From Phlebopus portentosus (lineage: Eukaryota; Basidiomycota; Agaricomycetes; Boletales; Boletinellaceae), in assembly GCA_037892935.1 (NCBI GenBank), contig JAYXKI010000005.1, positions 1,054,001 to 1,118,000 of the forward strand: a DNA stretch of 64,000 nt. Direction: 5' to 3'. A program made the translations under genes and the position numbers. The notes under the pieces were generated by a model. The model saw only the letters and a list, made by a program, of their open reading frames with translations. It did no database searches and was not told where the DNA came from. This document shows, one piece after another, positions 22,629 to 34,635 of the stretch. Numbering within the stretch: position 1 is the first letter of the stretch; every line of letters starts with the position of its first letter.

Positions 22629-25600
22629 TCAGACTTCAGTAGTAAGTTCAACAGGGGCAGTCGGAGGAGTGTCGGGCCATTCAATCGGTTCCTCGTCCTC
22701 GTCAGCGAGCTGGGTCTGAACCGGAGATTAATAACTTGCGGAAATCTGACACGAAAATAACAAACCTCAACTTGTGTAGTCACTCCAGACTCCTGTTCCT
22801 GGGATACTGCAGCAGATAGAGTACTTTCTTCGTCGTGCTCCTGAGCGGTGCTCCCATTCATCGCGATATCGCCATCCTCATCCTGGCCGTTGGTCAGATA
22901 ATCCTGCGTCTCAGCTTGTGTCTCTATTGTTGTTGATTCAAGTTCTTCATTTGTCGTGTTCTTCTTGCCCATCTTGCTGACTTTCTTTCTCTCATCCACT
23001 GGAAGCATTGCGAGCAGCGTGGCTTGTTTGCCTGTCGCTTTCTTTGATTTCGTCGTTCCACCTGGAAAAGAGCAACATGCCTGTAAATATAGCTATCAAC
23101 TCGAGTGAAAGATTGAGACCCGTACGTTTGCTTTTTTCAACTTCGGTTTCTGCCGCATTCACTTTATCAAAGAAAGTCTCGCTTTTGTGCAGTGACTTTG
23201 TTGGAGCAAGTTTGCGAAGGAACGGGTTTGGTTTGGCACCATCCGGCCCGTTCCCATTAATAGCGCTGGATTTCTTTGCGAACGGGTTCGATTCTTCTGT
23301 TCGATTAGAGTCATGGAATATCTGAGCTTGGACGAAGACATACTCTTTTGCTCACTGAAGTCATCAACGGCCCGTCTCTTTGCATTTGTCTCCGAGGCTT
23401 GCGGGTCGAAGCTGACATTCTCATCTATATAGTCTCGCTTTCGTTTTTCGGGAGGGGAGGCATCAATCAAAGTCCGAGATGATGATGGCTCCATAGCCTG
23501 TTCTGGAGCTATAGGTTTCTTAGCGAATGGCGATGGTTCCTGAGACGGAGCAGCTGCTTGCAATCTTGGACGATGAACAGTTGTCGGCGGTCGAGCGTCC
23601 TGAAGTAGTCGTTGCGCATTTTGCTCGGCTCCTGAGAAGGGATCTCTCGCAGGTGACACCACTCCAGCAGCTACTCTCCAATCCGACCGCCGCGCGCGTT
23701 CATCACGCAAGCGGTCTGCACTGAGGCGAATACGCTGGATCACGTTCAATTTCTCGCGCAATCCGGCGAGGTGATAGAAATCTGCGATCTTTATCGCCTT
23801 ATCGAGGGATGCAGTATGATGCAAAGCCTTCGCTTCGTCCAAGGCACGCTGCAGACGGTCGTGCTTGCAGCAGAGCTGGACGAGTTGGATGAGTTCTTTG
23901 TCGAGATCAAGCTCTGTTCTCGAAATGTCTTCAGTTGTGAGCTCATCCTCGTCTAGCGCGTCACGCAGATGATCCAGAAGGATAGTCTCTCGAGCAACCC
24001 GCTCTTCCTTCTGAGCTTCTGGACTATCCATATCGAGGTAGGGCATATGCATCTCGATTTCCTGAGGCAATGGACGAGGGAAGCCTGGGTATTCTTCTCG
24101 GCCCTAAACCATGTTCAGCAAAACGATTATAAGCGATCTGAAAATAAAAATACCTTCAGAATGATTGTTATAAGCGTGCTACCAGTCACACCAACTGGCC
24201 AGTAGGACTCATCCTTTCCAGCTCTGCGTGCCAACAGTGTCGCATCAAGGAGCACGACCCAAGAGCCCTGTGCCGTGAACCTGTAATGTTCAAGCATCAT
24301 GAGGCGCTCAGCGGAGTCGTAAATCACCGGTGCCTTTGTACTAAATTAGTGACAAATAGATACTGATTTTATATGCGAACTCTTACACCCTCGTCACTGA
24401 TGCCGATCCATCTTAAGGTATGGCCTTTATTAATCGGCAGGCGACCTGTATGCATAGCTCGAAAAGTATCTGCTGTGCGCAAAGTGTACCTCAGGTTTTG
24501 ATTTCCTTAGTCCGGTATTTAGCATTGGCAGGATATGAGACTGAATTAAAGTTTCTTCACTCACCGTCGAGACTAGTTCCGCCTTCTCGATGTACGACAA
24601 ACACATAGTCCCGTCCCGCAACCATAGACACTATGTCGCCATCTATCGCCCAAATAGGTCCTCGTTGGGCTCCACCTCCAGAGAAAAACCGAATTAGACC
24701 GCGATCCGTCGCAACGGCAACGTAACCGTTTCCTTCCGCATCCGCTTCTTGGAGAACTCGCAGAGATCGGCTGGGAGGCGTCCCGCCCGCGGCGACAGCA
24801 ATCGCACGCTCGCCTTTTGGAAGTTCATACGTCCATTCGCTCAAAGAAGCCCATGTTGCGTAGGGTTTGTAATGAATGCGAGCAGGGTGAATGCCTTCTG
24901 GAGGACATGCGTAGACAACCCCTCGTTCACCTACGGTTATGATCAGCGACAAAAGTGGGATTTAGGAATATTAACTACTGTACCGACTGCGGCCAAGTCG
25001 AATTTGTAAGAATCCGTGAAGTGATAGTTCTTGCGCGTCGTTTGATCGTGGAACTCGACGTTTACAATATGATGCGTGTCTTGGTCTACCACTTCCACTG
25101 CACCAATATTATTGAAGGCTACAGAAATGAAGGTGAACAGCTGAGTCTATGACTTGGAGGAGGAAATGGCCCATACCTAGATATCTCCTCTTATGTTGAA
25201 ATGGAGTCGATCCAGGCTGGAAAGTTGGTTGTGCCTTCGTAACGCTCACTGACCAAGCGTAAGCCTAACGCTTCACATTAACGTGTGCTAGAACTTACCC
25301 ATTTCCCGAAGTCCGTACTCTTGATCAGGCTTATCTTTCATCCCGTTTCCTAGATCATCAATGATCCAATCATCGTCGCGCTCGTCGATGGCACCGTCGA
25401 GATCATTGTCTTCATCTCCTCCACCGGTTCCATCCCCGGCTCCAGCTGCGTCGTCTCCGAAAAGTGTCTGTGCACCTGGTCGATGGGTAGGAACACCTAT
25501 ACTGACCGAAACATTCTGCTTTGTCGGACTTGGGTGGGATGCCGGGATGACTCCAGGCCACCGTGCTAGATTGCCATTGCTATCCGTCCACGCGAGCAGA

Positions 25601-26891
25601 TTGTATCCCGCAGAGAACGCAAGACTATGAACGGTAGAGTTCTGGGAAATTTCTTGACTAAGGGGTACGGAACTAATCAATCCATTAATAGCCATCAAGA
25701 AACGTGAGATACCTACTGTGCTATGACGCGCCGCGATTGAGTCGCCCAGATGAAAATACCGGTCTTGCAAGCAGATGCGAGGTACATGCCATTGACAGAG
25801 AAAGAAAGAGCGGTGACAGCCCCGAGGCAGTCTTCGCTAGTAAATGAGGAGACTTTAGACCAAGTACTTCGGGAAACCGTGATAATTTCTAGAGAAGAAT
25901 CACTTTGAGATTAAGGAATCCAGTTCTACGTGGTAGATCGACCAGCGTACCATGAGCTTTGGTGGCCACGACGAAGTAAATACCAGAGGGTGCCAAACCG
26001 CTGCACATTCATGGCCAAACTCATTGGACCTATCGAATATGTAAACTTAGTAGATAATTTGATCAGACAGAGTGTACGGACGTACTCATTATCATTTACT
26101 GCGGGAATAATCCCCTCCAGCGTCTTTTCGACCTTTGGTTCTTCTTCAGATAAATCCCAGACTACAATTTTGCCGTCCGAGCTGCATGTGGTCTAGAGAA
26201 GGATAGGTCTCTTTAGAGACAGAATGCCTGGCGAAACTGTAACTGAAAGCTCACAAGCAGTGTCCCAGATGGATGCCACGTTGCGCTTCGTACACCCTTC
26301 CTGTGGCCCTCAAGTAGCTTCACGTTGGTCGTTTCATCGAGATCAATAATTCTCACGACAGTTTCACTGTACAACTTCATGAGATTCCTCAAGCTGGCCA
26401 AAGGACAGCAGACTTACTCAGAAGCGACAGCAACTCTACGTCCTTTGGGGTCCACGGAAATGTAGCGTATTGGTATTGCATTCGCACGCATGATCAGACT
26501 TTCCAGATCGGTGCCTGTCTTCAAATATCGGCGAACATGCGAATCTTCGCTGCCAGACAGCCAGCCATTATTCTGCCGCAGATTACGCTCACACACGGGA
26601 CGGGCAAACAGTACTATAGACTCGGAGGACGTACATCGACTCCAAGAGCAGTAATAGGCTCCTCTGCATCGAGAGCTGTTTCAGGCTCTCTGTCCGCTCC
26701 GCTGTCGGCTTTCCATACGCGCACGAGTGAGTCAGAACCTCCTGTGTACAAGATTCTTTGTAGCGCGTCGTCAGCAGAGCATGCAAAACGTCGTGCCTAT
26801 TCTACATGTATACGTACTCTCCATCTCTCGAGAAAGTGAGGAACGTTCTTCCCGCAGGATGGGCGGTGTTGAGCACCAGTTTATCGGACAT
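22629..26891 (-). CDS. CTF4: Ctf4/Mcl1/AND-1 replisome adaptor
   Basis: Start ATG at 26891 (MSDKLVLNTAHPAGRTFLTF). The N-terminal WD40 repeats include YTGGSDSLVRVWKADSG, LLEGHRKGVRSATWHPSG and SSDGKIVVWDLSEEEP. A middle beta-propeller with acidic linkers (25300-24500) contains DDDWIIDDLGNGM and YAT-WASLSEWTYELPKGE. The helical C-terminal segment (PQEIEMHMPYLDMDSPEAQK, then LDKELIQLVQLCCKHDRLQR and AIKIADFYHLAGLREKL) is typical of the family. The tail is long and charged and ends PIEWPDTPPTAPVELTTEV at 22629. In yeast and human this trimer links DNA polymerase alpha-primase to the CMG helicase at forks. The C-terminal HMG box of animal AND-1 is not seen. Many short introns. Confidence 0.92.
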
Positions 26892-27618
26892 TGTGATTAC
26901 AGCGATAAAGTTACGGTTGAGCGTGGTTGCAAAAACGCGTTCAAATTGTCACGGACGCGGTGTGACTAAATGTGACGTGTGATCGTCACCGGACCAGTAA
27001 GGCCACGTGTTAGCCAACTCGTAGGTCAGACTCCGTCATCATCATCATCTGATTCATTCATTTGCCAGATCCAGATCCCAGACGGATTACACGGAACTTA
27101 CTTGAACGCAACGCCAGTGAAGGCCCTAGACGTCATCCGGGATGGCTTCAAATTATGCCTGCTTTTTCGTATTTGGTAATTCTGTATTTCGAAATTCCTG
27201 TGTTCGTCCGGCTCTCTCGAATACCTGTAGCACACCCATACAATTATATATTTGCTACAGACACAGATGGTACAATTGGAGTGAAGAGGAGAGTGCCAGT
27301 GAATTTTGGCTGATCTGAATCTGAATCGAGATTGATGATAGCAATGTTTGTACATGTTTGTATGCGTGATCCAAGTTGGAAATGCTGCTGGACGACTTCA
27401 ACCACGAGGCGCACAGAACAGACTCATTCATCCCTCTTTCTTCTTCTCCGTCCACATTGCGCTGCATCTTACTCTCTTCATATCTTCCATAGACACACTC
27501 TCTGCCGTTCCGTCTGCGATACCGTCTTGATATACTACTATAACTAACGACTCAACAAACATCCGAACACAAACAAACGAATAACCAACCTGCATCCTCA
27601 ACTTGTACACCCCTTACA
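26892..27618. other. Intergenic divergent region between CTF4 and the Ulp1-like gene
   Basis: It holds the CTF4 promoter with its MCB box, and the promoter and leader of the plus-strand gene starting at 27619. A few frames run through it but have no family features. The last about 150 bp are pyrimidine-rich, as is common before fungal start codons. Confidence 0.5.
26935..26940. promoter_or_regulatory. MCB box ACGCGT upstream of CTF4
   Basis: ACGCGT lies 44 bp upstream of the CTF4 ATG. In yeasts ACGCGT is the MluI cell-cycle box bound by MBF, which drives replication genes at G1/S. Its presence beside a replication-fork gene fits that pattern. Use in this fungus is inferred. Confidence 0.45.
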
Positions 27619-30600
27619 ATGAGCAATTCAGAGGTTTTGACTCCTATTCTCCTAAGATCGAGCACACCTGGTATGCATATCTTATCTTATACCTGAGATT
27701 ATTGCTAAGAATACCACATTAGCTCCGAGTGAGAAAGGTAGCAGTCTACACCAACCCGTTCCGAGGCCTCCTTCTGACCATCGTGCCCCAGTCCTGCTAT
27801 ACCTGGAAGGCATCCAGCGCAGTGGAGGGGCCAGCCCCGTGCGTGATAGCATGATGACCGAAAGCATGCAGACCGATCTCGATCCTAACGACCCTCGGTT
27901 CAATCGCCTGACCCAAGCAACTTCGCAACACCGGTCATCCGGTCTTTCCAAACAAGCATACAATGCTAATGACGGTGACTTGCATGACTTGGGAAACTCA
28001 GAATTCAGCTACGATATGATCGATAATGCTGAAGTAGCTTCGAATGTTCAGGATGGTCTACGTTCTGAGTTTACGAGATCAGAGCGTGGCGTGTCCGTTC
28101 ATGACGTACGTATATGCTCTTTTTTGGCTTCTATATGCTTAAGTCAACGATGACCAGGATGGATGTGAGGAACTCGAACCAGAAGATGAAGCGGGTCCCA
28201 AATATGTATCGGGCTCATCATTTGGAAACTTGGGCCCTCCTCACGAAAGCATTTTTGGCCCTCCCCCACAACAAACGCAACAAGTCCAACCAACTGTTTG
28301 TCAACCCTGATTGTCCAATTGATCGCCTTGCTGATTTTTCTTTCCTAGTGGATTCCGAGAGGAACAACCCCTAGCCGCGCTGCCAACGTTCCTCTCCCAC
28401 CAGATTCGGAGATGATGTCGCCACGCAGTCGACATAAAGCACCATGGGGTCAGGCAATGCTCAGGCCAACGAATGAAGCCTCTGCGATGACACCTAGGAC
28501 AGCAGAAATTGATATTGAAGTCGAACCTCCGACTGATCCGAGCAGACAGTCAACGAACCATCATTCACGGGCACCATCGCGGCATTCGCGGCGTTCAAGC
28601 GGTGACAGGCAAGTTGTTATCAGTCCTCCCCCTCAGGCTTCATCACAGCAGCTTCCGGGCATCACGGTTAGCATCAACCCTGATGGGTCCACGACTATCA
28701 GTATCGTAAGTGCCTTCAGTGATGAGGGGAATCGCTATGCTAATGACGGGATTTTAGCCTCGTGCATCACCCGCGGAGAAAACCCCAACTGAAAAGGCTC
28801 CTACAGAAAAGGCGTTGTCAGAAGTTCCAGATGAACTTCGATCGCCAAGAGCACGATCCCAAAGGCCAGTTGGGTCCGTTGCGGGCTCGTACCGTCGGCC
28901 GTCTGGCGGAGAAGCTGATCCATTGTTCTCGCCCGGGGCTCAATCGCGGGCTTTGAGGTCTCCTAAGCCAATGTCTAAAGCTCCATCCAAAGCTGCCAGC
29001 CGCGCGCCTTCTCAGATGAGTCCGGTGGACTCATACAAGCCGCTGAACGGGTATCAATCTTTTGCGATGCCGCCTGAATCCAGTTATGGAGAACAGGGGC
29101 CCGACTCCCACAGAGCTCAGTCTACAAGAGCTCCCTCTCAGCGTCCTGCAGCATCTCAGAGGGAACCTTCTGAGCTTGGGACAGTCCCGAACGAATTTAC
29201 AAGTGATGTCGGCTACAGTCGGTCGCTACGTGATGGTCGAGTGCCAGGCGCGTTCGAGTACAACCATGGGAGACATCCAAATGACCACGTCAATGGATAC
29301 GTGAGTAATCCGCTCCGTCCAGGTAGTGTCCAGCACGGTCCTGTGCCTGGACTGCCCCTGCCTCCACATATGCAGCAGAGTAGACCTTCAGCGGATAGTA
29401 TGGACTCGCGAAACACTCGCCCAAAGATGCAAACGCTTTCTCCGGTCCCGTCCGCTCCGAACACTCTTCGCACAGAAGGAGAGGATCCGTTGGCAACGCC
29501 GACACAGACACAGACGCGTCCTTTGAGTCCGGAAGAAGACCTAAACGATTACGAAACCGAAATCGTGCAGGGTATATTGAGTGCACGTACCCCTCGGACT
29601 TCAATCGCGCCCTCTTTGCTTGCTGAAGAGATCAAGCGTTCGAACTATCACGATGAAGCGTTGTGCATTCTGCTCCATGCTGCTGACGATCCGACTCAGC
29701 ACGAAATTGTGAGGAAGGCACTGCGAAAGGCGGTTGCTGCGCGCATCCGGAAGCTCGGCTATAAGAGCGATAAAGAGAGCATTCGGCAGTATCGAAAGAA
29801 GTTCCATGATCATGATCCAAGTTGGCATTCTAACCATATCCCTAGCTACAACCCAGATGTGAGCTGATCTTTCTTAGCTAGTCGTCTAGCTGCTTACCTC
29901 TGTTGATCAGAATCCTCCTGCCTGGGCAAAGGAGATGATGGAGCAACTTCAATCCATGGAAAACCGAGTCGCTGCACTTGGCCCTCAGCTTGCTCAGCTT
30001 AAGAAATCTGATGGTTCAAGGACACGTACACATAGCCATACTTATCATACGCGCGGTGCACCTACAACGGAGACTGCAGATGAATGGGAGCGCACACCTC
30101 GAACGCAGACGATACCAATCGGTACACAGATGACAGGTGCTGATTCAGCGTATAGGCCTCCTCAGAGCGAGTACACAGCCCCTGAAGGGGAGTCCGTGGG
30201 CCCCGCGACTACGCGGAGTTCTGCTCTCAGGCCTACCGTAACAGAGCAAGACGAATTTGAAGATGAGGAGACGCAGGGTCCGACGGGTCCGGGGCGCGCT
30301 CATACTAATCGAACGCCGACTCAGGATGGAGATTACGTTTCCTCTTACGCTACGAAAAGGGGTGACCTCCTTTCATCAACCGGACGCGGTGAGTCACCTG
30401 GTCAACAAGTTCTGGAAGAAGGAATATACCGACTACGGGCCAAAGGACAGGCTCGTTCTGGGGTCATGACTCATCAGAGCTGGGAGTTGCGCGAAGATAG
30501 TGTCGATGATCATCCAGAAACACAAGCTGGGGAGACTGAAATCCCTGACATAGACGAGGAGCCACCGCGCGCCGAGTCGCCGCCTCTCCCACCGTTACCG

Positions 30601-31587
30601 ACGCAGTCACATACAGCGGCGACTCCGGCGGCAAACGGGGGACGGGTTACTTCGGCGAATAATGAGCGCCAATGGGAATATCACGAAGCGCCGCCGACGC
30701 CGCCTTGGCAGCGTATCCACCAGCGTCTACTCAATTGGGCGATCGTATGGCCCATGAGCGAACTGGACAATGCATTAGCGAGTACGAAGCGCGGTAACCA
30801 AGTTGATGAAGTCGCGCTGAGCATCTGGTGCACACAAATGTACAAACGTTATGTGCGCCAACAGCTAACGGAAGTTCCGCCGGGTCGAGTTGATAGGCTC
30901 TTCGTACCGCCTAACATGGCCGACGCAATCAACAATGCTGTATTCCACGGCCGGCACGGTGATGCATGCGGCATGCTCAGAGATCTGTGGACTCCATTTG
31001 GACTCGAAGGCATGCCCAGGATCATCCTTGTTCTGTGCAAGCATCGGAGCGATCCCAATCATTGGGTTGCACACAAGTGAGTGAAACAAGATCTGGATGA
31101 TGAGTCAGAAGTAGTTGACCCCTTTTCTCAGATTCTCTCTGCCAGACGGCACCCTCACTACTTATGACACGTACCCCGAGAAGAGTCTTCCGGATGGACG
31201 GGTAAGATTCAGTTTCCGTCGCTTCTTCCTGAGAGAGTCGGGGAAATTTATGACTGAATTGAAATTTTTATATAGCCTCTCGGCTGGTGGTTCTCTATTC
31301 GCATTGCATGGCCTAGCGCTATGTATCCCAGCCCAGACAACCTGATGCAAAAGATGGTGCGATTACACCGACCCATGCAACTCAGTATCGATAACAGCGT
31401 CGCCGCTGCGGGGATTTGGCGTAATCTATTAATGGGCTCGCGCGCGGAACGTCCGGTTGATCTCGAGCGCCTCCGTGATTTGATCAGTACCGAGGTGAAG
31501 AACCTCCGACAACGCAAGGAACAGGGCAAACTCTCCGTCGCGGCTCAGATTCGGCAAAACTGGAACTGGGACGACATGGCTACGTAA
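27619..31587 (+). CDS. Uncharacterised 1188-residue protein with a C-terminal Ulp1-like (C48) pseudo-peptidase region
   Basis: Eight exons join in phase: 27619-27670, 27723-28105, 28158-28283, 28349-28705, 28758-29858, 29911-31076, 31132-31201, 31276-31587. About the first 900 residues are Ser/Pro/Arg/Gln-rich and probably disordered, with a short helical stretch (ILHAADDPTQHEIVRKALRK) before a coiled-coil-like segment near 29935. The last about 290 residues are ordered. They contain RGNQVDEVALSIW, RVDRLFVPPNM, RIILVLCKHRSDPNHWVAHK, LTTYDTYPE and QLSIDNSVAAAGIW. This order resembles Ulp1/SENP peptidases (WLNDEVINFY, DIILVPIH..HW, YYDS, Q..DCGVF). His (31060-31062) and Asp (31166-31168) are in place, but the Cys position reads Ala (31408-31410). 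The resemblance is my inference by eye. Alternatively it is an unrelated fungal-specific domain. Confidence 0.7.
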
Positions 31588-32213
31588 AGCAAACATTTCC
31601 GACATAAGCAGGACCAAAGACCGCTTCCTTATACATTACACCTTCCGTTTCCCACTAAATGTCGGTTCTGTCTTGCGACGACAGCGTACTGATTCCATGT
31701 CTTTTGATTCTTCCTCTGTCGCTTCATGCGAACTTGAACTGGTGAACTGTTTTCTTGGTACGACTGATCTTAGCTGCTTAGAATGTATGCTCAAATTTGT
31801 ACCCTCAGACCTGGTGTTCTGACGGTCTGTCGGAGGAAAATATTTGTATTACTTCTTTTATGATTTTGTTTCATAGCGATACCGTAGTTAAGTGTACCCA
31901 TGATATGATTATGACTTTGACGTACGTACGTTTACGTTCTTTTTGACTTCGGAAAACGAATATATTGTGGTGCGTTTTCTCACGCACGCTTTTATTCCAC
32001 CACAGTCAACACAAGTCAACAAATCAATCAGCAAGGCAAGCCTGGAAAGTAGTATCAGTATCGCAGTCTACCAGATTTCGACCGCCGAGATTAATCGTCC
32101 TTCTCGTATTGAACATAAAGTTTAGTGAATTACAGCGTTTACCATCGATGAGATCCCAGCGGCGCCAAGCGTGCCTTGCCTCTTGACATCATAACATAAC
32201 ACTTGTTCGAAAC
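31588..32213. other. Intergenic: 3' flank of the Ulp1-like gene and THI6 promoter
   Basis: No gene. A CGTACGTACGTTTACG repeat-like stretch lies near 31920. I searched for the conserved CUGAGA and P4/P5 elements of the TPP riboswitch, which controls some fungal thiamine genes, and did not see them. Confidence 0.5.
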
Positions 32214-34502
32214 ATGCCCTTCACGGGCACAGTCGACTACTCACTATACCTCGTCACAGGTCGAGAGCTCCTCCCGCAGGGTGCAGTACGCTCGTCTCTT
32301 ACGCATGCTAATGACTCAGTTCTGAAAGAAATCAAATGTCCAGGGCTACTATGAAACGCTGGAAGAGGTACCGTTGCCTTATGTTCCTGTGCACTAGGAA
32401 ATCTACTGACACTCCCCCACACCGAAGACTTTGAAGGGTGGGGTGACGCTTGTACAAGTAAGGGAGAAGGAAGCGGACACGCGGGAGGTGAGTGCCTCAG
32501 ATAATCACGCATATAGCCAGAATTTGTGATCTTGATGTGACCAGTTCCTTGAAATCGCCAAACGGACAAAGGAAATATGCAATAAATACAACGTTCCAGT
32601 CCTCATAAATGATCGGTATGACTATCGTCGTCCTTCCAGACGGCGATACTTAGCCTTCGTATGTCAGAATCGACATCGCTCTTGCAATGGGAGCCGATGG
32701 AGTGCACGTCGGCCAATCTGACATGCCTGCATCCCTCGTACGCAAGCTTTTGCCTCGAGACTCAATCTTGGGTATCTCTGCAAATACTCCGGCAGAGGCG
32801 GCGAAGGCAGTAGAGGATGGTGCAGATTATGTCGGCATTGGACCGATATGGAATACGTCGACAAAGAAGGATATCAAGAATGTCCTGGGTGTACGAGGCG
32901 TCGGTCAAATCCTCGATGCGCTTGAGGGATCTAATGTGAAGGCTGTTGGTATAGGTACGAAGTGCTGCTTCTTGATCGATACCTACTTATCAAGGCTATT
33001 TTGACCAGCTGGGATAAACGAGAGAAACGTTCTTCGCACTCTGCACGGCTCTGTTTCAATAAGAAACCGTTCTCTGAACGGTGTCGCGGTTGTTAGTGCT
33101 CTTATGGCTTCCAAGAAACCGTACGAAGCAGCGAAAGCACTTTCCGAGGTTGTGAGAGGATTTCTTTCGACACCTCCACTTCTCTCAAGGCTCGATGCTT
33201 CATCGCTACACACGAAAGGCATTGCAAATGCCGTAGCCCACCTCTTGTCAAAAGTTCGCGAGGGTGGTCCGGTCATCCACCAGGTACGATTTCAATGCTT
33301 CGCCTCCATGTTTACGTGATGGGGCGATGTTCACAAAAATTACTTTCCCTTCCAGATCACCAACAATGTCGCGATCAACCAATCTGCCAACGTCACTCTT
33401 GCACTTGGAGCAAGCCCGATAATGGCTACTGCTCCGCAAGAGATGGAGGATTTGAGTAAAATCAGCGGAGCACTGCTTGTCAATTTCGGTACGATAACTG
33501 ATAAGGATGGTATGCTCGAAGCAGGTCAGAGTTCGAAAGAGTCAGCCTTAAATGAACATATTGAATATACATGTTTTGTTTATTGTAGGGAAGTGGGTGA
33601 ACACCAGAAAGAATCCAATTGTCTTCGATCCCGTGGCCGTCGGAGCAACAAAGTTCCGGTACGAGACTGCGCAAGGTCGGTTTACACCAGTGATCTGTGC
33701 TTCTGGACTCGTTGGTTGAATCTATCATTCAGAATTGCTCAGCACATGGCAGGCTTCAGTCATAAAGGGGAACCCGGCGGAAATTGGTACGCTTGCTAAT
33801 TCAGATGAGGTAGGTACCTTCTTGAGTGCACACATGCAGTGCCAAAGACCAATAAAGAATCCTCTTGGAAAAGGTCAGGTCCAAAGGGGTCGACAGTGTC
33901 GGCAGCGGCTTCGCGAACCCAGCGCCAATGCTACGGGAACTCGCACGAAAAGAGCGTACGTCCCGCATCTATAAACGACCTCTTACATGCGATAAGCTAA
34001 AATTATATGCTCTGGCGTCTGACACCCTCAGGATGTGTTATAGCAATGACCGGGAAGACAGACTGGGTCTCAGATGGGTCTGTGACGATCAGCTCGTCGA
34101 ATGGACACGAATACCTCTCGCAGATCACCGGCTCAGGCTGCATCGTCGGCACGAGCGTCGCCACATTCTGTGCCGCTGCGAATCTTTCGGCGAGATCTGG
34201 TACCACGGACGACCATCATAGACTAGTTTATGGGGACATGCTGATTGGAGCCATTGGAGGGTACGTTTCCAAGGGTCGCTTTTACGTAGCGTTCTCGACG
34301 CCTCTTGCCTCTTGAACGGTCGACTGATTATATGCGCAAATTTTATTACAGAATGCTAGCTATTACTATTGCGTCAGAGCTTGCTGCGGAACGACAAGAC
34401 GTTCTTGCCACTGGGACGTTCTTGCCTGCGTTGGTCGATGAACTGTACCACTTGACACCAGAAAAGATCCTCAAAAGGGCTCGCATTGAGATTCACTCGT
34501 AG
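32214..34502 (+). CDS. THI6: THI6 bifunctional thiamine-phosphate synthase / hydroxyethylthiazole kinase
   Basis: Start ATG at 32214 (MPFTGTVDYSLYLVTGRELL). The N-terminal half is ThiE-like: GVTLVQVREKEADTREF, VLINDR, ALAMGADGVHVGQSDMP, GISANTPAEA, GADYVGIGPIWNTSTKKD and GGINERNV. It joins HMP-PP with thiazole phosphate. From about 33120 the ThiM-like kinase half follows: HQITNNVAINQSANVTLALG, SPIMATAPQEM, NPIVFDPVAVGATKFR, VIKGNPAEI, AMTGKTDWVSDG and SQITGSGCIVGTSVATFCAA, which holds the kinase-site Cys. It ends LTPEKILKRARIEIHS at 34502. The fused order is the standard fungal THI6 layout, so one cytosolic protein carries out two steps of thiamine monophosphate formation. It converges on the dioxygenase gene with 133 bp between stops. 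Confidence 0.95.
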
Positions 34503-34635
34503 ATCAGACGAAGTTAGGAATTTCATGTAGTTTTCAGAAGTACGTTTGTATACAGTAGAAGAAAACATTTGCTTTCACATTTATGCTCGGCACCGACTCG
34601 TTCGCGAGGAGAACGAGTATTCGAGTTGTTGTTGA

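Noticed and set aside
31588..32213. TPP riboswitch before THI6
   Set aside because: Some fungal thiamine genes carry one, but the conserved CUGAGA and later pyrophosphate-helix sequences are not visible in the flank or in the first introns.
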